A stretch of DNA of 64,000 nt from Actinacidiphila alni (GCF_900112845.1 NZ_FONG01000015.1:124001-188000), one strand, 5' to 3'. Shown: positions 9,397 through 18,197, counted from the stretch's first letter. Made by a program: numbers and translations. Notes: generated by a model not told the origin, from the letters alone.

Positions 9397-9585
9397 GACC
9401 GAACCGCCGCCGCCCGCCGTACGTATCCCCTTGCGAAGTGCCTGGTGCGAAGCGCTCGGGCAACGCCTCGCCCACCACATCGACGCGTTGCCCGCCCGCA
9501 CCCGCAACCCGTGCGGAACCCGCGCCGCGGTCCGGACAGACACCAGGTGGCCCACCGCACACCCAAGGCAAGGGGAACGGCTCAG

Positions 9586-12500
9586 TTGACGACACGATCC
9601 CGCCTCACCGCGGCCCTGTCCGCCGGACTGGCGCTGACACTGGCCGCGGCGGCGACCGCTGCCGCGGACCCGCACGGAGCTGCGGCGGCACCGGCGACTC
9701 CCGCCGCGTCCACGGCGGACGACACCGCCACCGTACGTCTGATCACCGGAGACGAGGTGACGCTGCGGACGGCGGTCGCGGGTCGGCAGACCGTCGCGGT
9801 GACACCGGCCGCCGGGCGACGCGGCATCACCTTCCGCACGTATGAGGAGAACGGCCGTCTCACCGTGCTCCCCTCGGACGCCGCAGGTCTGGTCAACGCG
9901 GGGCGGCTGGACCGCCAACTCTTCGACGTGACCGGCCTGGTGGCCCAGCGCTACGACCTGGCGCACAGCGCCGCCCTGCCGCTGATCGTGGCATCGGCGA
10001 CCGCCGGAGCGGCAGGCGCGTCGGCCGCGGTGAGGACGGCCGGAACCGCCGCGGTGACCGCGCTCACCGCGGGCACCGTGCCGGTCAGGGACCTGGAGAG
10101 CATCGGCGCCCGCTCGGTGCGGGTGACCGCCGACCAGGCCGACGGCTTCTGGAAGCGCCTGACGGCGGGCGGTTCCGGCACGGCACGGTCCGCGTCCCTC
10201 CCCAAAGTGTGGCTCGACGCCCGCGTCGGCGCCGTGTCGGACACCGGCGTCGACCAGATCGGCGCCCCCGTCGCCTGGGAGGCCGGATACCGGGGTCAGG
10301 GCGTCAAGGTCGCCGTGCTGGACACCGGCGTCGACCGGACACATCCCGACCTGGCCGGCCGGGTCGCGCTGGCCGAGGACTTCACATCGAGCCCGTCCGG
10401 CACCGCGGACCTGTTCGGGCACGGCACTCACGTCGCGTCCATCGTCGGCGGCAACGGCGCCGCCTCGCACGGCGTCCGCCAGGGTGTCGCGCCCGCCTCC
10501 TCGCTGCTGATCGGCAAGGTGCTCGGCGACGACGGATACGGCACGGAGTCCGGTGTCATCGACGGCATGGAGTGGGCCGCGGACTCCGGCGCCCGCGTCG
10601 TCAACATGAGCCTGGGATCGGACGAACCCAGCGACGGCACCGATCCGGTCAGCCTCGCGCTGAACGGGATCAGCCGGACCCGCGGCACCCTCTTCGTGGT
10701 CGCCGCGGGCAACAACGGGAGCGGCCCGCAGACCGTCGGCACACCGGGCGTGGCCGATCGGGCGCTGACCGTCGGCGCGGTGGACCGGCAGGACGCGCTC
10801 GCGCCCTTCTCCAGCCGCGGCCCGCGCATCGGCGACGGGGCCGTCAAGCCCGACGTCACCGCCCCCGGTGTGGGCATCGTGGCGGCCCGCGCCGCCGGGA
10901 CCACGCTCGGCGATCCGGTGGACCGCTACTACACCGCCGCGTCCGGCACCTCCATGGCGACGCCGCACGTCGCGGGCGCCGCGGCCCTGCTGGCCCAGCA
11001 GCATCCGGACTGGGGCGCGGACCGGCTGAAGGACGCCCTGGTGAGCACGGCGTACACGGCCGCAGGACAGCTGCCCACGGAGCAGGGCGGCGGGCGGATC
11101 GACCTCGCCGCCGCGATACCCGGTCCGGTCACCGCCACCGGCACCGTCGCACTCGGGAACTTCCCGGCAGCCGCGCACGCGGTCACCCGGACCACCACGG
11201 TGCGGTACGTCAACACCTCCGGCAGGGCCGTGTCACTCGGATTGTCGATGGAGCTGGCGACCGCGGGCGGGCGGAAGGCCGCCGCCGGTGCGGTCCGGCT
11301 CGGATCGGCCGAGGTGACCGTCCCCGCGGGCGGCAGCGCCGAGGTGCCGGTGACGGTCGATCCCGGCCGTACGCCGGCCGGTTCCTACTACGGCTATCTC
11401 ACCGCGCGGTCCGCCGACGGTTCGGTACGCGTCCACACCACCGCCTCCCTGGTGGTGCACGCGCCCACGCACAGGCTGACCGTCGTCGGCTACGACTCCC
11501 ACGGCGCACGGGTCACCGTCCGCCCCACCATCTGGGGCCCGAACGGCTTCGTCCAGTACTCCGACCCGGCTCCCGACCCCGCCGAGGACGCCGGTGCGGC
11601 CTCCGGCTCCGGCCCAGCGCCGACGACCGTCGACGTCGAGGAAGGCACGTACGAGGTCCAGTACGAGTTCGACGACGACGCGACGACCGGCGTCGACGCG
11701 CGCGTGGTCGTGCTCCCGCAGGTGAAGGTCACCAAGGACATGACGGTGACGCTCGACGCGCGCCGCACCACCCGGGTGGAGATCCGTACGCCCAGGCCCG
11801 CCGAGCAGCGGGGCGGCGTGAGCTACCAGACGTACCGGGAGATCGACGGCCGGTCGATGAACCAGGGCGTCGCCTTCTTCGACGGCGGCCTGCACGAGCT
11901 GTACGTCAGCCCCACGGAGCAGGTGACGGAGGGGGAGTTCGAATTCTCCTCGCGCTGGCAGATGTTCGCGCCGGACCTGACGGCGGTGGCGCCGGGGACC
12001 GGACTCGACCTGGCCCCGTACTACCTTCCCAGGTCCCCGCTGCTGGACAGCCGGGGTCCGACGCTGACAGCGGTCGACGCGGGCAGTGTGGAGGAGCCGG
12101 ACCTGCGCCGGGTCCGCGGCAAGCTGGCCGTCGTCCGCAACGATTCCGGCCTGGGCGAACAGGAGTTGGCGCAACAGGCCGCCGACGCCGGAGCGCGCGC
12201 CGTGCTGATGCTCGGCTACTCCGACAACTCCTGGAGCCAGTGGAATCCCACCGGCGAACGTGACGCGCTGCCCGTGGTCCGGGTCGCCAGGTCCGCGGGC
12301 ACCGCCCTGCTCAAGCGCCTCGCGTCGCGTGCCACGACGGTGCGGTTCGGCGGCACGATGCGCAGCCCGTACCTGTACGACGTCACGCAGGTCAGCTCGC
12401 AGCGGATTCCGCGGCAGGTGGTGCACACCGTGACGACGCGCAACAGCGCGGTGGTGCACAGCACGTACGCCGACAACGGCGGTGTGCCGTGGGCCAGCGA

Positions 12501-13437
12501 GCAGCGTTTCAGCTGGCGGCCGTACCAGGGCGCCGCCATGGAGCTGAACCGTTATGTGCCCACCGGTCTCGTCCGCACCGAGTACGTCAGCGCCGACGGC
12601 ACCCTGTGGCAGCACGTGGTCAGCCACCTCGCCATGAACCTGGAGGACGAGCCGCTGCTCAGCGGCATGCGGGACGTGCCGCGCGAGTACCGGCCGGGGC
12701 AGCGGGCGGACGACGCGTGGCAGGCGGCCGTGGTCCGGCCGTCGATCCCGCGGTCGGCGCCCGCGCCCACCGTGCGCACCGGGGACGTGATGGCGCTGCG
12801 GATACCGGAGTTCGCCGACTCCGGCGCCGGCCACTGGTCGCCCGCGCTCCGCGCCTTCGACGGCGGCATCGGCACCAGGACCGACGAGCCCGTCGCCGAT
12901 GTCGTGAGCGCGGTGCTCCGCCGCGACGGCGCGGTGGTCGGCAGCGCCGACACGGCGTGGACCGACATCGAGGTGCCGTCCGGCACGGCCGACTACCGGC
13001 TGGACCTGACGACGGCACGGAACTCCGCCGAATGGACGACCGCCACCGCCACGCGTACGTCGTGGTCCTTCCGCTCCGGGACCACGGACGAGGCGACGGC
13101 GCTGCCGCTGCTCCAACTCGACTACGCGGTACCGGTGGACGTCGACAACTCCGTACGGGCCGGCCGTGCGCACATCGTCGGCCTCACCGTCCGCGCCCCG
13201 GACGGTGTTCCGACGCCGACCGGAGTGCGGCTGCGGGCCGAGACGTCGGACGACGACGGCGCGACGTGGCACCGGGCCGCGGTGACCGCGCACGGCCACA
13301 ACGCCTTCGACGCCGTCGTCCTGAACGGCGGGCGGGCGCACGGCTCGTCGTACGTGACGCTGCGCGTCACCGCGTGGGACGCGGCGGGGCATCGCGTCCA
13401 GCAGACGGTCGACCGGGCCTATCGGCTGCGCGGTTGA
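9586..13437 (+). CDS. Secreted S8 (subtilisin-family) serine peptidase with PA domain
   Basis: A TTG at 9586 preceded by AAGGGGA (about 9 bases) leads directly into a signal peptide (basic n-region, LSAGLALTLAAAATAAA), giving 1283 residues; in-frame upstream starts such as 9445 give an unlikely long basic leader. A propeptide (~40-200) precedes the catalytic domain: Asp246 in VAVLDTGVD, His279 in GHGTHVA, oxyanion Asn in AAGNNG, Ser456 in GTSMATPHVAG. A β-rich region follows, then a protease-associated (PA)-like segment around residues 820-920 (VRGKLAVVRND ... DALPVVRVA), then further β-rich domains. This matches the 1,200-residue class of Streptomyces extracellular subtilases that degrade proteins outside the cell. 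No T7SS feature is present; export is by signal peptide. It is followed by a hairpin at 13474. Confidence 0.92.
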   Translation: MTTRSRLTAALSAGLALTLAAAATAAADPHGAAAAPATPAASTADDTATVRLITGDEVTLRTAVAGRQTVAVTPAAGRRGITFRTYEENGRLTVLPSDAAGLVNAGRLDRQLFDVTGLVAQRYDLAHSAALPLIVASATAGAAGASAAVRTAGTAAVTALTAGTVPVRDLESIGARSVRVTADQADGFWKRLTAGGSGTARSASLPKVWLDARVGAVSDTGVDQIGAPVAWEAGYRGQGVKVAVLDTGVDRTHPDLAGRVALAEDFTSSPSGTADLFGHGTHVASIVGGNGAASHGVRQGVAPASSLLIGKVLGDDGYGTESGVIDGMEWAADSGARVVNMSLGSDEPSDGTDPVSLALNGISRTRGTLFVVAAGNNGSGPQTVGTPGVADRALTVGAVDRQDALAPFSSRGPRIGDGAVKPDVTAPGVGIVAARAAGTTLGDPVDRYYTAASGTSMATPHVAGAAALLAQQHPDWGADRLKDALVSTAYTAAGQLPTEQGGGRIDLAAAIPGPVTATGTVALGNFPAAAHAVTRTTTVRYVNTSGRAVSLGLSMELATAGGRKAAAGAVRLGSAEVTVPAGGSAEVPVTVDPGRTPAGSYYGYLTARSADGSVRVHTTASLVVHAPTHRLTVVGYDSHGARVTVRPTIWGPNGFVQYSDPAPDPAEDAGAASGSGPAPTTVDVEEGTYEVQYEFDDDATTGVDARVVVLPQVKVTKDMTVTLDARRTTRVEIRTPRPAEQRGGVSYQTYREIDGRSMNQGVAFFDGGLHELYVSPTEQVTEGEFEFSSRWQMFAPDLTAVAPGTGLDLAPYYLPRSPLLDSRGPTLTAVDAGSVEEPDLRRVRGKLAVVRNDSGLGEQELAQQAADAGARAVLMLGYSDNSWSQWNPTGERDALPVVRVARSAGTALLKRLASRATTVRFGGTMRSPYLYDVTQVSSQRIPRQVVHTVTTRNSAVVHSTYADNGGVPWASEQRFSWRPYQGAAMELNRYVPTGLVRTEYVSADGTLWQHVVSHLAMNLEDEPLLSGMRDVPREYRPGQRADDAWQAAVVRPSIPRSAPAPTVRTGDVMALRIPEFADSGAGHWSPALRAFDGGIGTRTDEPVADVVSAVLRRDGAVVGSADTAWTDIEVPSGTADYRLDLTTARNSAEWTTATATRTSWSFRSGTTDEATALPLLQLDYAVPVDVDNSVRAGRAHIVGLTVRAPDGVPTPTGVRLRAETSDDDGATWHRAAVTAHGHNAFDAVVLNGGRAHGSSYVTLRVTAWDAAGHRVQQTVDRAYRLRG

Positions 13438-13473
13438 GGCAGGCCGGTTGCGACGGCCCGGTCGACACGGGGG

Positions 13474-13513
13474 AGCGGGTGGGCGGGCGTGTGGGGCGCC
13501 CGTCCACCCCGCT
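13474..13513 (+). terminator. GC-rich hairpin after the subtilase
   Basis: Arms 13474-13489 (AGCGGGTGGGCGGGCG) and 13497-13513 pair along their whole length apart from one bulged base and one G-U pair, around a TGTGGGG loop. It begins 37 bases past the stop codon and is the likely end of the protease transcript. Confidence 0.6.
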
Positions 13514-13781
13514 TGTCCTCCGTTCTGCCTACATGTTGGTCAGTTGCGGGCGGACTCGGGGGTTCTCCCGGTGTGCCGTTTTGGCCCGCATCATGCGAAA
13601 TACCCGTGTGATACGTGGTGTTGGAACCGCCTCGGTCATGTCCCTTCTACCTAACAAGCATGTATGGTGTGCGGGACTCGTCGAACCGCCGACCGCCCGT
13701 GCGCCCGGCGTACGGCACTCGGCGGCCCGTACCGCCCGTATCCGACCCCGTTCGCGCGCGCTCGAATCTGGATGGTGACGG
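13514..13781. other. Intergenic region upstream of the GH13-like ORF
   Basis: With the terminator before it, this makes a 344-base gene-free stretch. It contains the AT-rich CTACCTAACAAGCATGTATGG element at 13648-13668, which resembles the one at 5671 and may be a promoter or operator. I see nothing else. Confidence 0.4.
13648..13668. promoter_or_regulatory. AT-rich element related to the 5676 site
   Basis: CTACCTAACA followed by AGCATGTATGG; the first ten bases match CTACTTAACA at 5673 with one change, and both continue into CATGTA or ATGTAA. It lies about 115 bases before the next start codon. It may be a shared operator or a TAACAA-type -10, but no partner -35 is obvious. Confidence 0.25.
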
Positions 13782-14582
13782 ATGTCCACAGTTCCGTCGG
13801 AGCCGCGGCCCGCACGTCCGAGTGACGACGTGGTGGACCGTCGGCGTCCCGAGGCGCCCGCGCCGCCGGCGGTGTCCGACCGTCGGCTGCGCGTCGTCGG
13901 CCCGCGGGCCGTCCGGCTGGCCGGCGATCCGTTCTTCGCCGACCTGGAGGAGCTGGACGCCGTGATCGCGGCGGCGCACCGGCGGGGCAGGAGGGTGGCC
14001 GTCGACCTGGAGTCCAACACGTGCACCACCGACCATCCCTGGTTCCTGGCCGCGGTCGCGGCGGGCCGGGGGAGCAGGGCACGCGCCGTCTTCCGCTTCG
14101 CCGAGGGGCGTGGCTGCCACGGCGACCGTCCGCCCGACGACCGGCGCGACGAGGACGACGGGCCCGCCTGGTCGCGGGTGACCGAGCCGGACGGCCGGCC
14201 GGGACAGTGGTATCTGCACCTGACGGACCCCGGCCGGCCCGATCTCGACTGGGACGAGCCGCGGGTCGTGCAGCACTTCGACCAGGTGCTGCGCTTCTGG
14301 CTCGACCGCGCGGTGGACGAGATCCGCGTCGATCCGCCGACCGAGGCCGGCCGGCGCCATCCCGTATGGCGACGGTGGCAGGCGGTCTGCGACGAGTACA
14401 CCGTCCGGGACGGCCGGGAGCGGCTGCTGCGCGAGAGCGCGGTACGCCGGGGCCCCGCCGATCCGCCGGACCGTACCGGCGCGGGCGGAAGCGGCGCGGA
14501 CGACGAAGAGCCGGGGCGCGCGTTTCCGCGGCCCCGGCTGGTCGCCCCCTCGGGCGGTGAGCACCGCCGTCACTCGCGGTGA
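13782..14582 (+). pseudogene. Decayed GH13 alpha-glucosidase/amylase fragment in a short ORF
   Basis: The 266-residue frame has two blocks that read like a GH13 α-glucosidase. Residues ~48-90 (DLEELDAVIAAAHRRG.RVAVDLESNTCTTDHPWF) match the usual LD.L...AH.RG..V..D.V.NH...HPWF. Residues ~145-195 (GQWYLHL, PDLDWDEPRVV..FD.VLRFWLDR.VDEIRVD) match the segment ending at the nucleophile Asp. The conserved region-I His is Thr. The barrel N-terminus is missing, and after RVD the sequence diverges, so the acid/base Glu and the final Asp are absent. It cannot be an active hydrolase of this family. The frame is intact and GC3-rich, so it may be a repurposed protein rather than a dead gene. The ribosome site is weak. 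Confidence 0.5.
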
Positions 14583-14588
14583 CGGCGG
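14564..14588. terminator. Perfect 10-bp hairpin at the convergent gene ends
   Basis: CCGCCGTCAC (14564-14573), loop TCGCG, GTGACGGCGG (14579-14588). It overlaps the stop of the GH13-like ORF and lies 35 bases from the end of the convergent hydroxylase gene, so it may stop transcription in both directions. Confidence 0.5.
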
Positions 14589-14622
14589 CCCGGCGGCTCC
14601 TGGACGTCCGCGACCGCGATCG

Positions 14623-16224
14623 TCAGCGCGGTGGCAGAAGGCGCGTCAGATACGCCTCGACCTCCGTGACGTCGGGATCGGTGCCGCGGAAGCCGACGTA
14701 GCCGTCCGGCCGGACGACGAAGAGGGTGTCGCCGTCGACGCCGTAGTCGTGGTGGGCGTCGCCCAGGTGGTCGACGACCAGCTCCGGGTCGTCCGCGAGG
14801 GCGTGGCCGTCGGACGGCCGACCGACCACCACGCGCCGCAACCGGTCGGGGTACCGCGCGGTCAGGGCCGCCGCGACCAGCGCGCTGCGCCGGCCGAAGG
14901 CGAGGACCGTCAGGTGCGGTCCGCGGAAGAGGTCGAACAGCCGTACCCGCACGCCCTCCCACGCCACGCACACCGAGTCGGGCGCCCGGTGGCCGGGCGA
15001 CGCGTACGCCGTCTCCGCGCCCGAACTGAGATCGCTGCCCGGATACCCCAGGCCCAGCTGAAGAGTGTCCTTGCCCTGACCCTCCCGCGGAACGACCTCG
15101 CCCAGGCCCCGCCCGATGAGTCGGGAGGAGAAGCCGAGCACGTCGGCGGCGGCCGGCAGCCGCTCCTGTTCGTAGCTGTCGAGCAGACCGTCCGGGGCGC
15201 CGGCCAGCACATGGGCGAGCTTCCAGCCCAGGTTGTACGCGTCCTGCACACCGGTGTTCATGCCCAGGCCGCCGGCCGGGGAGTGGACGTGCGCCGCGTC
15301 GCCCGCGATGAAAACCCGGCCGACCCGGTAGCGGTCGGCCATCCGGACGTTGGACCGCCACACCGACTGCCACCGCACGGCCCGCACGATGATGTCGGCG
15401 CGGTCGGTGCGTTCGTCGACGAGCTGCTGGATCTCGTCCAGCGGCAGTTCCTTCCCGGCCTCCGCGGGCAGCGCGGCCTGGATCTGGAAGGCGTCGGTGC
15501 CCTCCAGCGGGCACAGCGCGAGCAGACCGCCCCGAGCGGTCGGCCACATGTGCCAGAAGTCGCGGTCGAGACCTTCCAGTTCGAGGTCGCCGACAAGCAT
15601 GCGGAACGTCTCGTCGGTCTCGCCGAGGAAGCCGATGCCGACCTGCTTGCGTACCGTGCTCGACGCTCCGTCCGCCCCGACGACGTAGGCCGCACGCTCC
15701 TCGTGTTCGACGCCGTCGGCGGTCCTCAGCACGACGGTCACCCCGTCGGCGTCCTGTTCCAGCGAGACCAGCGCCGTGGATCCCTCGACGCGTACGCCCC
15801 AGTCGCCGAGCCGGTCCCGCAGCACTTCCTCGGTCCGCCACTGCGGGACGAGCATGGAGCGGCTGTACGGCACCGCGGGCGTCGGGTCGTGGGCGTCGGC
15901 GTTGATCCCGCCGGTGTTCAGCACGTCGCGGCCCGCGTACCGGCGGACCGGGATCCGGAACCGTCCGGAGGAGACGATCCGGCCGGCCACGCCGAGGTCG
16001 TCGAAGACCTCGATCGTCCGCGGTTGCACGCCCTTGCCGCGCGAACCCCGTGCCGGGCCCGCGGCCGCGTCCACGACGCGTACGGCGATGCCGCGTCTGG
16101 CCAGTTCGCACGCCGCGACGAGACCCACGGGTCCCGCGCCGACGACGAGCACGCCGTCCGGGACACCGCCGCGCCCTGCTCGGCCGGTCGACCGATGGTC
16201 CACCGTTCTTTCCTGTTCAGCCAT
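14623..16224 (-). CDS. FAD-dependent aromatic-ring hydroxylase (class A flavoprotein monooxygenase)
   Basis: 533 residues from the ATG at 16224 (GAGAG 4 bases upstream); a longer start at 16317 adds only a charged leader. The PheA/TfdB-like, MhpA-type flavoprotein fold is complete: dinucleotide-binding GAGPVG at residues ~29-34, the NAD(P)H/FAD DG motif VVGADGASSTVRK at ~170, and the ribityl-binding GD motif IAGDAAHVHSPAGGLGMN at ~305-322 followed by D.YNLGWKL. The C-terminal thioredoxin-like domain (residues ~400-533, ending with DG..GFRG) is typical of the phenol/3-HPP hydroxylase branch. It would hydroxylate a phenolic or polyketide-like aromatic substrate in the cytoplasm. It lies 89 bases downstream of the anti-sigma-like gene on the same strand, so the two may be co-transcribed. 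The substrate cannot be told from sequence. Confidence 0.9.
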   Translation of the reverse strand: MAEQERTVDHRSTGRAGRGGVPDGVLVVGAGPVGLVAACELARRGIAVRVVDAAAGPARGSRGKGVQPRTIEVFDDLGVAGRIVSSGRFRIPVRRYAGRDVLNTGGINADAHDPTPAVPYSRSMLVPQWRTEEVLRDRLGDWGVRVEGSTALVSLEQDADGVTVVLRTADGVEHEERAAYVVGADGASSTVRKQVGIGFLGETDETFRMLVGDLELEGLDRDFWHMWPTARGGLLALCPLEGTDAFQIQAALPAEAGKELPLDEIQQLVDERTDRADIIVRAVRWQSVWRSNVRMADRYRVGRVFIAGDAAHVHSPAGGLGMNTGVQDAYNLGWKLAHVLAGAPDGLLDSYEQERLPAAADVLGFSSRLIGRGLGEVVPREGQGKDTLQLGLGYPGSDLSSGAETAYASPGHRAPDSVCVAWEGVRVRLFDLFRGPHLTVLAFGRRSALVAAALTARYPDRLRRVVVGRPSDGHALADDPELVVDHLGDAHHDYGVDGDTLFVVRPDGYVGFRGTDPDVTEVEAYLTRLLPPR

Positions 16225-16313
16225 GTTCTCTCGTTCTCCCTGTGCGGCCCGGTCCCGGCCCGTACGGCCTCTGCCGTCCGTGTGCTCCCGGCTCGCTGTC
16301 CGTCCCCGGCGGC

Positions 16314-17024
16314 TCACACGGCTCCGGTGTCCGTGGCCGGTACGCGCACCAACTGCTGTCCCTCACCGGTCTCCACGACGTACGCCGCCACGTCCTCGGC
16401 GGCGATGCCCGTCCCGCCCACTGCGGTGAGCGTCTTCTTCCGGGCCCCGGGGACGCCGTACCCCTCCGCCGGGACGGACCACGTCAGAGCGGTCTCCCGG
16501 GTGCCGTCCCGGCCGATGACGACCAGTCGGCAGGCCAATGGGCCCCTGATGCCGCTGAGTTCGAGCGTCGTCCGGGTGCCCCATGCCGTCGACCGCGGTG
16601 ACACCGACGCCCGCACTCCGGTGGTGGCGTCCACGGCCTGGACGACCGGACGGCGCACTCCCTCCAGGGCGACGGCCCGGTGGGGGCCGCCGTCCGACCC
16701 GGACGGGCCCAGCGCGAACTGCGCTCCGGCGCCCAGCAGCCCGCCCGCGACCGCCGCGGCCAGGGCCAGCCGCCCACGGCTGAACGGTCCGCGACCGCGC
16801 GCGACCCGCGCCTTGCGGTCGGGGGCGTCGGTCCAGGCGGGGGCCGCGGCCACTTCCGCGGGATCCAGGAGATTCAGGGCCCCGATGACCGGAGTGATCC
16901 GCGCCAATTCCGCGCGGCACCCGTCGCACTCCCCGACGCGGCCGGCCACGACCGTGGTCTCGACCGGATCCAGAGCCGTCAGCGCATAAGCGGCGAGATT
17001 TGTGTGATCGTGCTGGCAACTCAC
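16314..17024 (-). CDS. Anti-sigma factor-like membrane protein (RskA-type, altered zinc motif)
   Basis: 236 residues from a GTG at 17024 with AGGAG about 9 bases upstream. Residues ~1-45 look like an anti-sigma domain: HTNLAAYALTALDPVE..VV..R.GECDGCRAEL. The C-x2-C pair is kept, but the His normally four residues before the first Cys is Arg, so classical zinc binding is doubtful. A basic stretch and one hydrophobic segment (LALAAAVAGGLLGAGAQFAL, residues ~110-130) follow, then an extracellular RskA-like C-terminal domain (VVIGRDGTRETALTWSVPAEG). Anti-sigma factors usually sit next to their ECF sigma gene, but none is seen here. The downstream neighbour is the FAD hydroxylase. It may inhibit a sigma factor encoded elsewhere. 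Confidence 0.75.
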   Translation of the reverse strand: MSCQHDHTNLAAYALTALDPVETTVVAGRVGECDGCRAELARITPVIGALNLLDPAEVAAAPAWTDAPDRKARVARGRGPFSRGRLALAAAVAGGLLGAGAQFALGPSGSDGGPHRAVALEGVRRPVVQAVDATTGVRASVSPRSTAWGTRTTLELSGIRGPLACRLVVIGRDGTRETALTWSVPAEGYGVPGARKKTLTAVGGTGIAAEDVAAYVVETGEGQQLVRVPATDTGAV

Positions 17025-17193
17025 CGTGCTTTTCTCCTGCGTCGAGTCGGCCCCCCGGCTGACGTGCGGCCCGTCCGGTGGATCACGGCCGGCCCCCTGC
17101 GCGGATCCGGCCCCCGGACGGGCCCTGACTGTGTGTACGGGCGATGTCGGCGGAGGGTTCACCGAATGCTTTCCGGCCTGTGGTAAATGCGCC

Positions 17194-17234
17194 GGGACAA
17201 GAGGGGACGGGGCAGGAGAAGAACGGGACAAGAG
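17194..17234. repeat. Direct repeat GGGACAAGAG, 31 bases apart
   Basis: Identical ten-base copies at 17194-17203 and 17225-17234, each followed by a G/A-rich run. The 31-base spacing is close to three helical turns, which would put a bound regulator on one face. They lie in the divergent promoter region, so an activator site is possible, but a simple purine-rich coincidence cannot be excluded. Confidence 0.3.
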
Positions 17235-17338
17235 AGGAACGAAATAGGCCGGTGCGGGCGGCGACACGGTTCGCGGGCTCGAACCCGGGAGAAGTTGAAC
17301 CCGTGACTATCTGTGGCCGTAAGCAATAGAGAATGACC

Positions 17339-17367
17339 GCGGCGCCCGGCCTCGGGCCGGACGCCGC
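17339..17367 (+). promoter_or_regulatory. Hairpin in the leader of the SDR-like gene
   Basis: GCGGCGCCCGGCC (17339-17351), loop TCG, GGCCGGACGCCGC (17355-17367); thirteen positions with one mismatch. It lies 53 bases before the start codon, after AT-richer DNA (ATCTGTGGCCGTAAGCAATAG). It may be a transcript-end or attenuator structure or simply part of the leader. Confidence 0.35.
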
Positions 17368-17419
17368 GCGGACTCGTGGCACCCATCGGAAAGACACCGG
17401 GAAGCAGGAGCGGAAACAC

Positions 17420-18124
17420 ATGCGTGAAGCAGTGATCGTCGGTGGCACCAGCGGCGTCGGACGTGCTCTGGCGGCGCACTACGTCGGCCGGGGCCGGTCG
17501 GTGGTGGTGACCGGGCGCGACCGGGAACGGGCGGAGCTGACCGCCGCCGACCTGACCGCCGCCTCCGGCGGCTCCGGGTCCGCGCGCGGCCTGGCCCTCG
17601 ACCTGTCGCGCCCGCACGACCTGGCCGCCGCTCTCGCCGACATCGGCGAGGTGGACCGGCTCGTGCTGGCCGCCATCGAACGCGACCGCAACACGGTCGC
17701 CGACTACGACGTCGACCGCGCCGTCCGGCTGGCCACCCTGAAGCTGGTCGGGTACACCGAGGTGGTCCACGCGCTGGCGCCGCGCCTGACCGACGACGGC
17801 TCCGTCCTGCTCTTCGGCGGCGTCGCGCGGGAACGCCCCTACCCGGGATCGACCACGGTCTCGGCGGTCAACGGCGGCGTGACCGGACTGACCGCGACTC
17901 TCGCGGTGGAGCTGGCCCCGGTACGGGTCAACGCCCTGCACCCCGGCCTGATCGTCGACACCCCGTACTGGAGCGGCCAGGACGCGGTGATCGAGGCGCA
18001 GGTCGCACGCACCCTGACCAGGCGCGGCGTCACGACGGACGCCGTCGTGGACGCGGCGGTCCTGCTGCTGGAGAACCCGGGCATCGACAACGTCAACCTC
18101 ACCGTCGACGGCGGCTGGATCTGA
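17420..18124 (+). CDS. Short-chain dehydrogenase fold lacking the catalytic Tyr/Lys
   Basis: 234 residues from the ATG at 17420, with GCAGGAG 9 bases upstream. The Rossmann fold is clear: GGTSGVGRALA cofactor loop, VVVTGRDRERA at the second strand, D in LALDLS, and the C-terminal ELAPVRVNALHPGLIVDT and VDGG(W) signature. Where SDRs have Y-x-x-x-K, the aligned residues are V-S-A-V-N. The usual catalytic Tyr and Lys are therefore replaced by Val and Asn, and the preceding Ser region is GSTT. This suggests a non-catalytic or differently catalytic member, perhaps a nucleotide-sensing or binding protein. It converges on the lipoprotein gene at 18198, from which it is separated by a strong terminator. 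Confidence 0.8.
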   Translation: MREAVIVGGTSGVGRALAAHYVGRGRSVVVTGRDRERAELTAADLTAASGGSGSARGLALDLSRPHDLAAALADIGEVDRLVLAAIERDRNTVADYDVDRAVRLATLKLVGYTEVVHALAPRLTDDGSVLLFGGVARERPYPGSTTVSAVNGGVTGLTATLAVELAPVRVNALHPGLIVDTPYWSGQDAVIEAQVARTLTRRGVTTDAVVDAAVLLLENPGIDNVNLTVDGGWI

Positions 18125-18147
18125 GACCGGCCCGCCCACCCGGTCAC

Positions 18148-18195
18148 CACGGGGTCGGCGGTGCTCCCCGGCAGGGGAGCACCGCCGACCCCGTG
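18148..18195. terminator. Perfect 22-bp hairpin, bidirectional terminator
   Basis: Arms 18148-18169 and 18174-18195 are exact reverse complements with a four-base GGCA loop. The hairpin ends three bases before the stop codon of the minus-strand lipoprotein gene (18198) and starts 23 bases past the stop of the SDR-like gene, so it serves both converging transcripts. It is the strongest hairpin in the window. Confidence 0.9.
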
Positions 18196-18197
18196 CG

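Larger units (their letters stand above)
17025..17419. other. Divergent regulatory region, 395 bases
   Basis: This separates the anti-sigma-like gene (minus) and the SDR-like gene (plus). It holds a direct repeat of GGGACAAGAG (17194-17203 and 17225-17234) and a hairpin at 17339-17367, both listed separately. A GGGCTCGAACCCGGG stretch near 17274 looks at first like a tRNA T-arm but does not fold as one. Confidence 0.5.

Noticed and set aside
9445..9585. Longer N-terminus of the subtilase from GTG 9445
   Set aside because: It would put ~47 basic residues before the signal peptide; the TTG at 9586 has a good ribosome site and begins the signal peptide directly.
8752..11178. Minus-strand frame of ~800 codons opposite the WXG protein and the subtilase
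   Set aside because: It spans two well-supported plus-strand genes and a gap, has no ribosome site, and its composition is that of a shadow frame.
17265..17335. tRNA-like segment (GGGCTCGAACCCGGG and following)
   Set aside because: On either strand the T-stem does not pair and no acceptor, D or anticodon arms can be placed around it.
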